A stretch of DNA of 64,000 nt from Carya illinoinensis. Lineage: Eukaryota; Streptophyta; Magnoliopsida; Fagales; Juglandaceae. The stretch spans positions 37,978,001-38,042,000 of the forward strand of contig NC_056755.1 in NCBI RefSeq assembly GCF_018687715.1, given 5' to 3'. The notes beneath the pieces are model-generated. The model ran no database searches. It was not told the origin of the DNA and saw nothing but the letters and a program-made list of their open reading frames with translations. Below are positions 11,090 through 23,419 of this stretch, one piece after another. Position numbers and translations under genes: made by a program. Within the stretch, counting starts at the first letter, position 1. The number at the start of each line of letters is the position of its first letter.

Positions 11090-14000
11090 CTATCTTAGAC
11101 GTAACGAAGGCATCCCTGAATGGTCCATGCGAATTAGTCCTTGCAGCACTCGAGGAGTCTTCGCCAAGTTTGAACAAACCAAATCTAAACCAGAAGCCCC
11201 ATGCTTTGCCAACCAACCTTCTACTTTGTTTCCTTCTCTAAAAAATATGGTGCACCGAACAAACCATGGAGTTCGTAATGTCAAGAACTTCCTCCCATAA
11301 ATCCTCCAAGTACCACACCCCACATCTTCTAATCCTCCGCCATGATATCACAACCATGGAGTCAAGTTCTATTTCAACGTAATTAATACCCAAAGATTTA
11401 CATACTGTGAGCCCCTGGATGAGTGCTAAGAGCTCCACTTTATTATTAGAACTTGTGCCAATGAAAGAAGAAAATGCATGTATTAACATACCATGATCAT
11501 TTCTAATAATCCCACCCACACCTAAGGCACCCAGGTTGCCCATATTGCTACCATCTGTGTTCATATTAAACCAACCAATCGTTGGTCGTTGCCAAGCAAT
11601 ACCTTTACAACGTCGTTCTGAAGGAAACACAGGCTGAACTTGCAAGCTTTCCAGTACCTGCATATCAAAACAAGAGAGGTGAGAAATCTTATGCACCTAG
11701 CTACATAGGAGACCAATCTACCGATGAATGGAATGTAGGAATTCTATAACAGACTCAAACCATCTCTCCATACACGCCAAGCATCTTCTCTGCCAAATTC
11801 TCCATGTGATGACAATTGATAAAATCCCCACTATTATTTCAGCCTAAGTCGAGGATTTCACGCGGCTAAACCAAGTCTACATAGTTTCTTTCTATGTACG
11901 GCCAATTGGTATACCAAATAGAGCTCCAAAGTAATGCCAAATCTTGCTGGCAAATTCACCTGCAAAAAGCACATGATTCTGATCTTCATAATTGCCATTT
12001 GCACAGCAATCACATTGGGAAGTAATAAAAATGCCAATATGACGAAGTTGATCATCCACACTCAAGGCCAGATTCCAAGCCTTCCACATATTTATAGACA
12101 TTTAAAGAGGAAGTCTTTTATGCCACATCCATGAATGCCATTTTAAGATGCAACCCCTGATACGAATACAGTCCCAAGCTGATTTGGTGGAAAACAAACC
12201 GGTTTCATTTTTTGTCCAGATCAACACATCTGAACCTGGTTTCCTATTTCTTAGAGCCTCCAAAATACCCTCAAAATTATCCGGCCCAACTAATCGCAAA
12301 AGCAGATCCACATCCCAACTATTAGATAATTTACAATCCTTAACTTTAAGTAAAGAGTGACCCAAAATTTATATATCATCAATTAAAGGACCGATATCTC
12401 GCCATTTTTCATATCGAAAGAATACAGTCCCCTCTTTTAAACGCCACTTCAAATTATTCATGACCATTGTGAGGCATTTAATAATCATTTTCTAAAATTG
12501 TGTACCCTTTGTTGCATCAATCAGGGTTCAAGGCTTAGAACCCACGTACTTTTCTTTGAAAAAATTAACCCATAAAGGTTTACCTTGAATAAGATTCCAA
12601 GCAAACCTGGTGTGCAGGGCATTTTGCATATCATCAAGGTGCCTCAAACCCAAGCCACTTTTCTCAACCAGTTTACAAATGGATTTCCAAACACCCATTT
12701 AAAAATGTACTAATCATTTGGTGAAGGACTTTGATAATGGATTGCCGGACCTGTAAAACAGCAAAAAGATGAAGGACCATACTTGATAAAACATGCCATA
12801 ATAATATATGTTTGCCACCCACCGATAGAAGTTTCATCTTCCATTCATAAATTTTCTTTTGAACTTTAGACACCATTTCTTCCAAATGCCAATGCTTTAG
12901 TCTTCCTAAGATAATAAGCACCCCTAGATACTTAAAAGGAAAATTTTCTTCCAAGAAACCAGTCTTTCGTAGGAGCGATCTCTTGAGTGCCAGAGGAATT
13001 TTTTTAGAGCAAATATGGCAGTTTTTGATTGATTTATATGTTGACCAGACCAACATTCATACTTTTTTAGCATGACCAACAGCTCCCTGATGGATCTTGA
13101 GCTACCATTAGTGAAAATCACCCCATCGTCAGCATACATAAGATCAGAAATTATAGTTGTACCTCTAGCCTATGAGAATTGACCAAATTTTTTTGCTTCC
13201 ACACTTTGATTGATCAATTGAGAGAACTTCTTGTAATATGATGAACAGATAGGGTGAGAGGGGATCACCTTGTCGCAAACTACGGCCTCCTTGAAAAAAT
13301 CCCTTTTTAGTGCCATACATCATACTAGAGTACCAAGGAGCTGAAATACAAGCCCTGATAAGAGCACAAAACTGTGGAGAGAAACTAAAACATCGAAGGA
13401 CCTCCAATAGGAAATTTCATTTCACTCGATCATAAGCCTTTGCCATATCCACTTTAAGCATGATGTTTCTGCCATGGGCCTTCTTATTGATGGAATGAAC
13501 CATTTCCTGTGTAAGGCTAATATTTTCAAATATGATTTTCCCCGGGATAAAAGCACTTTGTTCCCATGAGATCATTCTTGATAGGAAACCTATCAAGCGA
13601 TTAACAATGATTTTGAAGTAGATTTTATAAAATACCGGCCAGAGACTAATAGGTCTAAACTTATCAAAACCTGAAAGCATATCAACCTTCTGAATTAAGA
13701 CAAGAAGAGAAGCCATAAAAATTCTTGAAAGCTGCTTGGAAATAAATAAATAAATAAAATCATATATAGCTTCCAAGACATCTTCTTTCACATCCTCCCA
13801 AAAACTTTCAAAAAAATGCAAACCAAACCCATTAGAACCCAGAGTACTATTAGATGGGATAGAGGACAATGCCGAAGATACTTATGCCAGAGAGGGAACA
13901 GGACACAGACTAAGATTTTTAGCATCCTAGATAACTGGTAATATGAGTTGCAACAGATCTGGTAATACTCTAGGTAGCTCCCCCTACAGAAAATTAGAAA

Positions 14001-15191
14001 AGAAATCCACAGCCCCTTGATGAATACTCTTTGGTGAATAAAAAACAAACCCATTCAAAGAGCACATTTCCACCACTCATTTGCACCTTTTGTTCGCTAG
14101 ACAAGCATGAAAAAAATTGGAATTATGATCACCTTCCACTTGCCATTTTAATTTAGACAGATGAGCCAATCTAGTCTCTTCGCGACGTCTCCAGGTTTCC
14201 AACTCTGCAGAAGAGCAAATCAGGTCCCTATCTGTCTCTTCATCCCAGGTCTATTGCAGTCTATTTTCAAGCCCCTCAACTTGATTCTCAAGCATATTTA
14301 TATGCATAGTAGTATTTCCAAAAACCACCTTATTGCATGCCCACAAAAAGCAACCTTAGTTTTCTTCCGTTTTGCCACCAGCTTCATAAGATCCCTACCA
14401 ACAACAAATTTAGACATAACTTGCTGAATGGAATCTAAAAACTGTGAATAATCCACCCACATTTGTTGAAAGGGAAAGGATGAAGGACCATAAGAGAAAG
14501 GATTCATCTTGAATTCAATATCCATTGTAGAGTAATCAGACGTAGATCTTGACAGAGAGGACCAAACGGCATTAGGAAAAGAGGAAAGCAAGGGAGCATC
14601 CATGAAGACCCGATCTAGTTTTGCCCAAAAGTGAGCATGTCCAGACTAACCATTGCACCAAGAAAAGGCTCTACCCTTCGAATTTATCTCAATCAAACCT
14701 CTCTGTTGAACCTAGTTATTGAAATCTTCCACCGCAGCTCTAGGTCTTGGACATCCTCCCCTTCCCTCTAAATCACTGCAAATTATATTGAAGTCTCCAA
14801 CAAATAGACAAGGCTCCAAGCCCTTGAGCTAAGAGCTAAGATCCTCCCACAAGCTATTCCGATCATGCATGTTACACTTTGCATAAATAAAATTACATAG
14901 AAACTAATGAGACCCTGTATCAACTTGAAGAGAAATAAATTGCATACCCATCTGCACCACTTGAACATCAATAATATTTTCCCAAAGAACCCAGATTTTC
15001 CCACCTACTACTTCATTAGAAATAATCGAGTCAAAATGTAAAGTTCTCATCAACCCTTGAGCTTTGTCTAAATTCTAAAAAGGTTCCAATACTGTCACGA
15101 TCTTTGGTTTGTACTTACCAATTAATTTCTTTAAACAAATCCTGGATGTGCCAATTCCCCTAATATTCCATACAAGCACCGGATTAATCAT
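11090..15191 (-). pseudogene. LINE ORF2 (endonuclease, RT, RNase H), disrupted
   Basis: The frame starts at ATG 15191 with MINPVLVWNIRGIGT, the usual beginning of the apurinic-type endonuclease. Near 14800-14640 it reads FVGDFNIICSDLEGRGG and then WAKLDRVFMD. Reverse transcriptase follows: FIPGKIIFENISL and KVDMAKAYDRVK at about 13550-13420, RQGDPLSPYLFII at about 13270, and the catalytic MYADD at about 13137. A zinc-binding region (about 12200-11890) contains ITSQCDCCANGNYEDQNHVLF. An RNase H domain is at 11696-11238 (FNMNTDGSNMG, then NNKVELLALIQGL). Several in-frame stops and frameshifts separate these blocks, so no functional protein is expected. The total length of about 4.1 kb fits plant L1 ORF2. 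Confidence 0.85.
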
Positions 15192-15241
15192 TCAGGCGAG
15201 GTAGAGGATCGGGCAAGAACCCGAGTGGAGCTCCTTACTTT

Positions 15242-16507
15242 CACAAACCACTTCTTCTTTTATTTTTCTTTGTGATTGTTCCTTCAATTTCAGTATGATA
15301 CTCTTTATCCTGGGGAAGGACCTCTGGAGGTATATTAGGTTTAGGCCCCAAGGCAACATCATATTCCAAAGAAAAGAAATTCACATTTAGTTGCGCATCG
15401 TCCAGGTTTTGATCAGCGACCTGCTCTATGTTGTCATGGTTGTCCATTATCAGAGGATTGGACTCTACAATAAAAACCGTATCAGTCTGAGTTTGAGTTA
15501 ACAAACAATTACCTTTATCAACCCTTAGTGCGATAACCACCCATCATCAGCCACTATAATATCAGCCGAATTATTCCCTTGAGCAAGGGATGAGGATGCA
15601 TCTACAATGGGACCCTCAATTTCTTGTCCTTTCGGTTCATCTGTCTTCTTTTCAAAATTTGTCTCCAAATTGTTAGTCTTTGGATCAACACTATGCATTG
15701 TACCATACCTTATTCCACCATTTGATGGTTCTCCTTTTTTTCAGAACCATGATTTCTCACCATTCACCAATTTTTCCACACAACAGGTTTTGGAATTGTG
15801 TACTTGCATCTTACACTTACCGCAATATGCAGGCAATGTCTCATAAACAATCTCTTGCTTTTGACTTGTTGTTAAGCCAGGGGCACCAATCCATAAATAA
15901 GGGATAGGCTCCTTGGTTGCATCCATCTCCAAGCATACTCTTACTCCATCCGTCCAAGTTGCATAAAGAGTAGGGTTGTCCCGGTGAATAAAAAGTCCAA
16001 TGGGTGCCGTAAGAATACATAAAAAGGACTCTTGGTAAAAGTTAGGCAGCAAACCTAGCAGTGAGATCCATACAGGAATGCTTAATGGTTCTTGATCTTT
16101 GTTAAATTCTGAAGTCCAATGAAAGGCATGGTAAATTACAACATTCACTTTGCAGGATTCTTGGGACAGGGCTTTCACAAAATTGGCCTCAAAAGATAGC
16201 CTTACAAAAACATTACAGGGATGCTTCATAAAGGAAAATACTGGGGTGGAGGATAGACCCCAGCGGCTGTGGATGAAAGCTCGAGTGGTGTCCCATGAGG
16301 GTCATTGCTAAAGGAACTTCAAGACTATGGAGAACCAGAAGGGTTTTGTAGAACGGTTAATTTCATCCTTAGAGAATTGGAAGAAAATCTCACTATGAAC
16401 TTCAGTGCACGAGGAGTAACTATGATTTTGGGGATAGGTTGGAAAACTGCAACGACAAGATCAGCAAAAGACTGCCTACCACCGGCGTGGCCATCAATAG
16501 CTACCAT
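15242..16507 (-). pseudogene. LINE ORF1 (nucleic-acid-binding), disrupted
   Basis: Beginning at ATG 16507, the first block contains GGRQSFADLVVAVFQPIPK and then FSSNSLRMKLTVLQ, like the DUF4283 region of plant LINE ORF1 proteins. After a break, a 162-codon block (16229-15741) contains FNKDQEPLSIPVWISLLGLL and a zinc knuckle, CGKCKMQVHNSKTC (C-x2-C-x4-H-x4-C), at about 15828-15785. A charged C-terminal tail ends near 15242, only 51 bp before ORF2 starts. Frameshifts make it a pseudogene. Confidence 0.75.
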
Positions 16508-16600
16508 GCAGCCTCACGTAAGGGAGAACACTGGAAGTGGTAAGACAAAGGAGCCCTTGCAAAGTCATGCAAGGAAACCCTAGCAGAGCCAAAAACCGTT

Positions 16601-18039
16601 TAGGTGTGCATTCTATCCTATCCAATATATTTCTATTTATAAGAACTCAAAATAAGTATTGTAAAATATTTATATTTTTATTTGCTTTCTCTATTATTAT
16701 CATTATTGGTGGTTTGCTTTCCTAACTACAAGTATATATGAACTATGCTGCCTCTTACATTCTTGTGCAGATGGAAGAACTCGACAAAGGGCGTAAACCT
16801 TTTACTTTACGCAATAAAAACAATATGATTATGTTTTTTTCGTTATTTGACAACTATTAGAGAGTGAAATTGGCAAAAGAGCTTTTACTTTTGTTTTGTA
16901 AAAGCATCCAGTTTCCATTAGGGAAGCTACCTACACTCGCAAGACAGATGGCTCCGAATCCATTCCCCTCCACATGGATTAGGGGGTCGAGTTGGGCCCT
17001 AGGCCCTCATCGGCGAGTGCACCCATCCAAATGTTAGGTAGTAGATAAGCACCACCACCTTCCCTCCACCTTATCTAACACCACATTTTTTTACAAAAAT
17101 TAACAAAACAATCACGCAAAGCAAAGTTACAAATGTTACAATTCCAAATAAAAGCACAAACAAACTTACATATCAAATTAAACAAAGTTAAAAATGAGAA
17201 AAATCTCACAAATCTAACAAAAAACCAATTCAAACTTACAAAGCTAAAGATCAAACCAAATAAATAATTAAAAGCAAATAATAATTGTCACAGTTTGTGC
17301 ATAGACTCATGCATGACGAGTCTTAAAGTGATGTGTGCACAAATCTTTGGTAGGTCTTTATGGCCCATGGTTGCAATTGTGGGTTGTTAAATCGGCAGAC
17401 TCGTAACCCTCAATCGTAGTCGTGGGTCTCTAACTTACAGATCCACGTCAACGAATATGTTCTTGGGTCGTAGATACCCACGTGCAACATGTGATCATAG
17501 CAAGGTAAACTGTGCCTTGGCCATGAGTCATGACTGATGATGATGAAGTGAATTCAGAAGTCGACTTAAAGGAGGAGAAGGAACGAGAGAAAATGAATGA
17601 GAAGATAAAGGAGATAGAAAAGTGGGTAATGGTCACTAAGGTGTGAAAGCCTAAAAGGAAAGGGAAATAAGAAGAGGGGAGGAGGAAAGGAGGGCGGCGA
17701 CTCGTAAGGATAGAAATGAGAGGATTAACAATGGTATTTATAGTTTGGGTTTTGTATTTTTTATATACATCTTATTACAACTTATACTATTATATATATT
17801 AAGGGATAGGTGGATGGGTGAAACTCGAGCAAGCCCAAGGCCTAGCTCGACACCAGCCCTTAGGTTTTCAAATGGGAGAATCCATGCCCTCTCACCATGG
17901 TATCCAGGTGGAGGCCCTCACCCCAAGCAAGGACTGGATAGATGGGTCGGGCAAGTCGGATGCAGGATCTCGCCCAGTAGTCATACTCTCCCAACACATA
18001 GTATGCCAAGATGTCAAGTCACCCATACCTCTTTGCCCA
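16601..18039. other. Non-coding stretch
   Basis: Short open frames at 17745-18135 lack any recognisable domain or splice structure. The segment 17810-18000 is locally GC-richer and may be another transposon relic. I cannot assign it. Confidence 0.4.
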
Positions 18040-18490
18040 CTTAGCTCATTATTTATTATCTCATTATCTTTTCATATAATCATGATCTCATCACATCATT
18101 ATCCATGCTCATCATCTTATCACATTTTCATATAATTTATCATTTCATCATCTTTTTTTATCATCATGATCTCATTACATCCTCATCTTCATAACCATCA
18201 TCCATCTCATTTCATCATTATCATACCTATCATCATCTTCTCCTATCATCATAATCTCATCACATCCTTATCTTCATAGCCATCACGATCCATCTTATCA
18301 TCATAATCATCACGATCCATCTCGTTATATCATTATTATCTCATCATCTTTTCATGTTATTATTATCGAGACCATCCTCATTAGTTCCATCATTGACATT
18401 ATAATGCCTCTATAAATGAAAGTTAAGTGTTTAGAAAAAATTGTAGTATATAAGATTAAAATGAAGCTGGATTAATGCACAAATGAAATT
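18040..18490 (+). repeat. CATC-rich repeat, copy 2
   Basis: Matches 10285-10650, including the non-simple tail agtgtttagaaaaaattgta, gtatataagattaaaatga, aatgcacaaatgaaatttt. The two copies are about 7.8 kb apart in the same orientation and bracket the LINE. Confidence 0.75.
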
Positions 18491-19505
18491 TTTAGAAACC
18501 CATGCTTGCAAGCTAAGACTTGGACATGACATAACACATTTAGCTGTTAAGATTAATAATAAAAGAGACAACAAGAATACTATTCTATTTTCCAAGTAGT
18601 GGTTGTGTTTTCGAAAATGGCACATAGTCAATATACTCTCATGGTGTTTAGTTCCCCAAGGGCAGCTCTACCCATTAAGATTTTCTGAACACAAGAAATG
18701 AGGTTGGAAGAATAAGTCAAATCTCAAATTCTCAAGTGTTGAAATTACTTCAGAAATATACAAGTAGTGTAATTACTTCATAAATATACAAGTAATGAGA
18801 TTACACCAAAAACTACAAAACTGAAATTACTCCATAAATACAGTAGTGCTGAAATTTCTTCAAAAGCTGAAGTAGTGAACTATTCAAAAAACCAAAAGGT
18901 GCTAAAATTACTCCAGAAAAAGTCAAACTAAAAATGCTTACAAGTGCATTTTTTTCAAATTGACTAGTCTACATATGTTGGGGTCTCAAGGCCTGCAAAT
19001 TGGAGACAATAGAAAACTGAAAATATGAATACATGCTAGGATGAGTCATTTTGCCAAGTATCTACCTTTCATTAATGCTTTGTGAATATAGGTCTATTAC
19101 AAAGTGAGTATATACTAGCATAAGTACACAAATACACCCACAATGAAATGATTTTTCATTTCATTTTGCCAATAGTGAATCTTCATTATTTCAACAATGT
19201 AACTACATATTTCTCAGGACACAAATACACCCACAATGAAATGATTTTTCAAGCATGATATACTAAAGTATAGAGTTTGATACCTAAGCTGGGTGACAAA
19301 TGACAAGCTAGTTGTAACTAGCATTCTAAGAGCCATCCCCGTGCTTAGTCATTATTCAAAGTGCATTAATTATATTATATCAATACAAGCTTAAAATTAA
19401 ACAAAAGGAAAACTTCAAATTAGCATGATTCATTACCTAACTCTAATCTAATAACGATAATAGGCATATGCAAATTACTTCTTCTAAGATACAAACAAAT
19501 GTGGG
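18491..19505. other. AT-rich non-coding stretch
   Basis: Contains a loose tandem pattern around 18725-18930 (variants of aaattacttcataaatacaagtagtg), but no gene. Confidence 0.5.
18725..18930 (+). repeat. Loose ~30-40 bp tandem repeats
   Basis: The words gaaattacttcagaaatata, taattacttcataaatata, gaaattactccataaata and aaaattactccagaaaa recur five or six times with changing spacing. The copies are degenerate. Confidence 0.6.
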
Positions 19506-19510
19506 AAGCA
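19506..19510. other. Target-site duplication, left (AAGCA)
   Basis: AAGCA directly before the left LTR; the identical pentamer follows the right LTR at 24968-24972. Confidence 0.8.
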
Positions 19511-19966
19511 TGTTGAATAAATGAAGACCAAACTTATGAATGCAATGAACGAACTGAAGATGAAAATCAAGTTGATGACCTTAGTGAGTAACTCGAAACA
19601 AGAGTAAACTTGAAAAGAAGAATTATACTATTTCTCATTAATACCTCTCAACTATATACAGTTCTATTTATATAGAGCAAGTATACGAGGTATGAGTGCC
19701 AAAAATAGAAAAAGAACAAAATGGACAAATTCTATCCATTGTACATAAAAGAACACTTTTTGTCTACTTTACTCCTAACCTACTTTATCATAAAGCTATT
19801 GTGTTATGCTCCCATTATCACCACTTGTTTTATCTGCTCTAATCACAATAGGTGCCCCTCCACAATGCTATTTGTCTAGTGCAACATTCTCTTCTTGGAT
19901 AGCAGCATTATGTTGTGAGCTCTGGGCAGCAGCTTTATGCTGCAAGTTCATCAATGAACTTTGTAA
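19511..19966 (-). repeat. Copia 3' LTR (456 bp)
   Basis: Starts tgttgaataaatgaag and ends aactttgtaa on the plus strand; aligns over its full length with 24512-24967. The minus-strand TATA-like word TATATAAATAG lies near 19668. Confidence 0.9.
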
Positions 19967-19985
19967 CTCCCCCTCAAGATGGGCA
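19967..19985 (-). other. Polypurine tract
   Basis: The minus strand reads ATCTTGAGGGGGAG directly before the 3' LTR, the expected plus-strand primer of a copia element. Confidence 0.8.
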
Positions 19986-19989
19986 TGGA

Positions 19990-20504
19990 TATTCAAGGTG
20001 CCCATCTTGGACAACATAAAGTAGAAAGCAGCAGCAGGAAGGGCTTTAGTGAACATGTCTGCTAATTGAAACTTGGAAGCTATGTGCATAAGTATAAGAA
20101 CTCTAGATAATATCTTCTCTCTAACCAAATGACAATCCTATTTATGTGTTTGGTTCTCTCGTGAAACACTAGGTTCTTGGTCAAGTGTATAGCTGATTGA
20201 CTGTCACAATACAAGAGGGCTGACTTTTGATGGCTTATGCTAAAATCCTTGAGCAAGGAAATTAAACATACAACCTCACAACTGGTGTGAGCTAAAGCCC
20301 TATATCTGCCTCTACAGAGGACCTAGAAATCTTGGCTTGCTTCTTGGACTTCCAACTAATTAAGGAATCTCCAATGAAGATGCAAAAGCCTATTATGGAC
20401 CTTCTAGTCTCTGGGCAAGCTGTCCAGTCTGATGCACTAGAGGCTTTCAAGTGCACAATCGATTGTGATGAAAGGAGAAGTCCTTGTTCTATGGAACTCT
20501 TCAC
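19990..20504 (-). pseudogene. Copia RNase H remnant
   Basis: Pieces in shifted frames read SDWTACPETRRSIIGFCIFI, then SLISWKSKKQAKISRSSVEA (the typical GxCxFxGxxLISWxSKKQxxVSRSSxEAE signature). Near the 3' end SKFQLADMFTKALP is the standard copia C-terminal motif. Frameshifts separate them. Confidence 0.85.
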
Positions 20505-20651
20505 ATATCTCAGAACTCATAGGTTGCATCCATGTGAATTTGAGATGGCTTGTCCATGAACTGGCTGAGGATGCTAACAACATATGTAATGTCTGGTCAA
20601 GTTATAGTTAAATAGATTAGCCTCCCAATTAATCTCCTATAAGTTGTGGCA

Positions 20652-21660
20652 TTAGCAAGAGAGTTTGAAGATGAGTGTGACAACTTGTGATTCATCTCTA
20701 TTTGAGTGTTGGCTGATTTGCTGCAAACCAACATCTTCAAGAACTTCTAAACTATATTTCCTTCGACACAAGTGAATCCCTAAAGTTAATCTTGCAATTT
20801 CCAAACTTAAGAAATACTTTAGGTTTCCAAGGTCCTTTATCTTGAATTGAGAATTGAGATTTGCTTTGATACTATCAACAACAACCATGTTAGAACTTCC
20901 AATGATATATCATCAACAGAGACCAACAAGGGCACAAAACCTGACTTGTCATCTTTTGTAAACAATGAGTAATCTACTTTGGACTGCTGGAAACCAATTG
21001 AAAGCAAAAAAAAAAAAAAAAAAAAAAAAAGAATTCTGAGTACCATTGCTAAGAGGCTTGTTTAAGCCCATAAATGGACTTGTGTAATTTACAAACTAGT
21101 CTTTTATCTATAGAGTGTGGTAACTCCCCTTGAAACTAATACCCTAGAGGTAAGTCCATATAGATTTCTTCATCCAAATCTCTATGGAAAAAGGCATTGT
21201 GCACAAACAATTGATATAAGTGTCATTTGTGAATAGCTGCCAATGCTAAGAAGAGTCTAACTATTGTGAGTTTTGCCACTGGACTAAAGATTTATTGATA
21301 GTCAAATCCTGCTCTTTGTGTGCAGCCCTTGGCCACTAATCTGACTTTATGTCTTTCTAAGGTCCCATTAGATTTTAGTTTTACCTTCTACATATATTTG
21401 CACCCAACAGTGGATTTACCAAGAGAGAGAGTAGTGAGAGTCCAGGTTCCATTTGTTAATTCTAATCTCATTGCCTCTTGCCAATGTGGAAACTTCACAG
21501 CTTCTTGGTAACTTTTTGGTTCATGAAGAAGAGATAGGGAAAGAGCAAAGGACCTGTGAGTAGATGACAATCTTGTGTAGGTTAAATGTTGATGGAGAGG
21601 ATGACAGTCGAGGCAAGATGAGTTGGGAAAGAAACAAATGTGGTGGCAAGTTGACATTAA
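20652..21660 (-). pseudogene. Copia reverse transcriptase remnant
   Basis: The start is recognisable from the EAVKFPHWQEAM and NGTWTLT blocks at about 21520-21430. Further on come SKVDYSLFTK and VPLLVSVDDI, the equivalent of the catalytic YVDD box, near 20950-20910, and then KDLGNLKYFLSLEIAR near 20840-20790. A poly(A) run of about 25 bases at 21006-21030 interrupts the domain, and several frameshifts occur. Confidence 0.85.
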
Positions 21661-21732
21661 TAATCTTGTAGGTAGGTAGGTTGCTGTCTAACTCGATCTG
21701 ACCTTCTAGGAGGTGGGATATGAACTAATTCA

Positions 21733-22110
21733 TTAGGGGAAAGTGATGAAGGAGGGGTTTGAGATAATAGTATATGGGGCTGAACATTTGAGGATTTCTG
21801 AGGTAATAGGGAGTGATGGTGGTCTTGTATGTGTGTTTGAGTGCAGGATAGGTTGAGGATAAGAGAAAGTAGAGTCTGATAATGGTGAAGGTAAGACCAG
21901 ACCAGGTGATGGTATATCATGGATGGTGTTGGAACTAGGATCTTGAAAAGGAAAAATGGACTCATAAAAAATAACATCCCTAGAAATGAAGCAGGAATGC
22001 CTTTCTAAGTCATAGAGCTTGTACCCCTTGACACCTGCTGGGTAGCCAAGGAAGATGCATCTCTTGGATCTAGGGGTCAGTTTGGATGTGTTATGCTTAA
22101 GGGTAGACAC
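21733..22110 (-). pseudogene. Copia integrase C-terminal region remnant
   Basis: Reads [20 protein letters not shown] then [21 protein letters not shown], the conserved block after the integrase core in plant copia elements. It is open for 125 codons before it loses frame into a Ser/Pro/His-rich linker. Confidence 0.85.
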
Positions 22111-22239
22111 AAAGCAAAGGCATCCAAATACCCTTAGATGTGTGTATGTTGGTATGCTAAGAAGAGGACTTTAAAAGGAGACTTATTGTTCAGTATGGGA
22201 GTAAGTATTCTGTTAATGAGATGGGTGGCTTTCATGACA

Positions 22240-22684
22240 GTATCCCCCAAAAAATGAAGAGGTAAAGAAGCTTGAAAAATGAGGGCTCTAGCAACACATA
22301 AGAGTGTTGATGCTTTCTCTCAACCATCCCATTCTGTTAAGGGGTGTAAACACAGGCCTTTTGGTGTAAAATTCTATTAAAATTATAGAAAATGGGCATG
22401 TCAAATTCTAGTCCATTATCAAACCTGATTTGTTTTATGTTGGTGTTGAATTGGGTATTAACCATGTGAACAAAGTTCTATAAAAGAGTCATTTTCTCAG
22501 ATTTTAATTCCATCAAACAAACCCAAGTGACTCGAGAGTGATCATCAACTATAGTTAAGAAATAATGATGACCCTGGATTGATGCTTGTGAATAGGGCCC
22601 CCAAATGTCACAATGAACCAATTCAAAAGGAGCTAAAGTGCAAGATATACTTAGACTGAATGATTTCCTTTTCTGTTTAGCCAA
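22240..22684 (-). pseudogene. Copia integrase core remnant
   Basis: Contains LVHCDIWGPYS and HYFLTIVDDHSRVTWVCLM, holding the first two aspartates of the DDE triad. Downstream blocks are in other frames. Confidence 0.85.
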
Positions 22685-22738
22685 ATGGTAGATAGTACAT
22701 TGTATATCTTTGTCACTTTTTTCATTGGGAACACAGGA

Positions 22739-23167
22739 CTAAAATACATTCATTCTTTGTTGAGAAGTGTGTCCTAATCTAAAGTGCCAAAGATCAAATT
22801 GGTTTGTTTGAGTTGGTTGACTGACAATATTACTAAGAGAGTGTGAACCATCAACTGTGTTGCAACTAGGTGGATTGGAAGTGAAGAAGTAAAAGCCATT
22901 GTTAACCCTAGCAAGTCCAATCATCATCCATGAAGAGAGGGTCTGTATAAAGCAAAGCTTGTTTAGAAAGATAAAGCAAAGTGGGTTGTTGTGAGTGAGT
23001 TTTCTAAAAATGATTAAATTGATGGTGAATGATAGTACACAGAGTACATTGTTGAGGGTCCATGTATTAGACAATTTCGCAGTTCCAATGTGAGTCTTGT
23101 TTGGCAACTGAATAAAGGAATGAGTCTCACAAATGATAGAATTGAGAAATGATGGAGAACAAACCAT
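22739..23167 (-). pseudogene. Copia protease / pre-integrase remnant
   Basis: A 142-codon open block. The start lies just after the protease region, with LSNTWTLNNVLCVLSFTIN in the usual LxxVLYVPxxxxNL position. The end has FDLWHFRLGHTSQQRMNVF, the GAG-pre-integrase HxxxGH signature. Confidence 0.85.
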
Positions 23168-23419
23168 GTGGCCTGTAGCTTTAGTATCAAGAATCCAAGG
23201 TGCAGCTTGTAAGTTAGTTAAATGGTTGTTTAGAAAGGATGCAAGCTGTTGTTAGTGAGTTGTAGAAAAAATGGATGAATTTGCAGGTAAATCTGTGTAT
23301 GCCATGTTGGAGGAATGAGGGGAACTAGTTATGGATTCAGCAGGCTTGTTTTGATCAAGGGATCAAGGGTTACCAACATTGAGCTGTGTTGTTTGAGCAT
23401 TGACAAGTGCAAGGAGCTG

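Larger units (their letters stand above)
10870..16600 (-). mobile_element. L1-type LINE with RNase H, decayed
   Basis: A plant non-LTR retrotransposon on the minus strand: an ORF1 with an N-terminal DUF4283-like region and a zinc knuckle, then ORF2 with endonuclease, reverse transcriptase, zinc-binding region and RNase H. Order and spacing fit an almost full-length element. Both frames carry multiple stops and shifts. The 3' end is placed near the ggggcccc motif at 10889, but I see no clear poly(A) or target duplication. The 5' limit is approximate. Confidence 0.8.
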
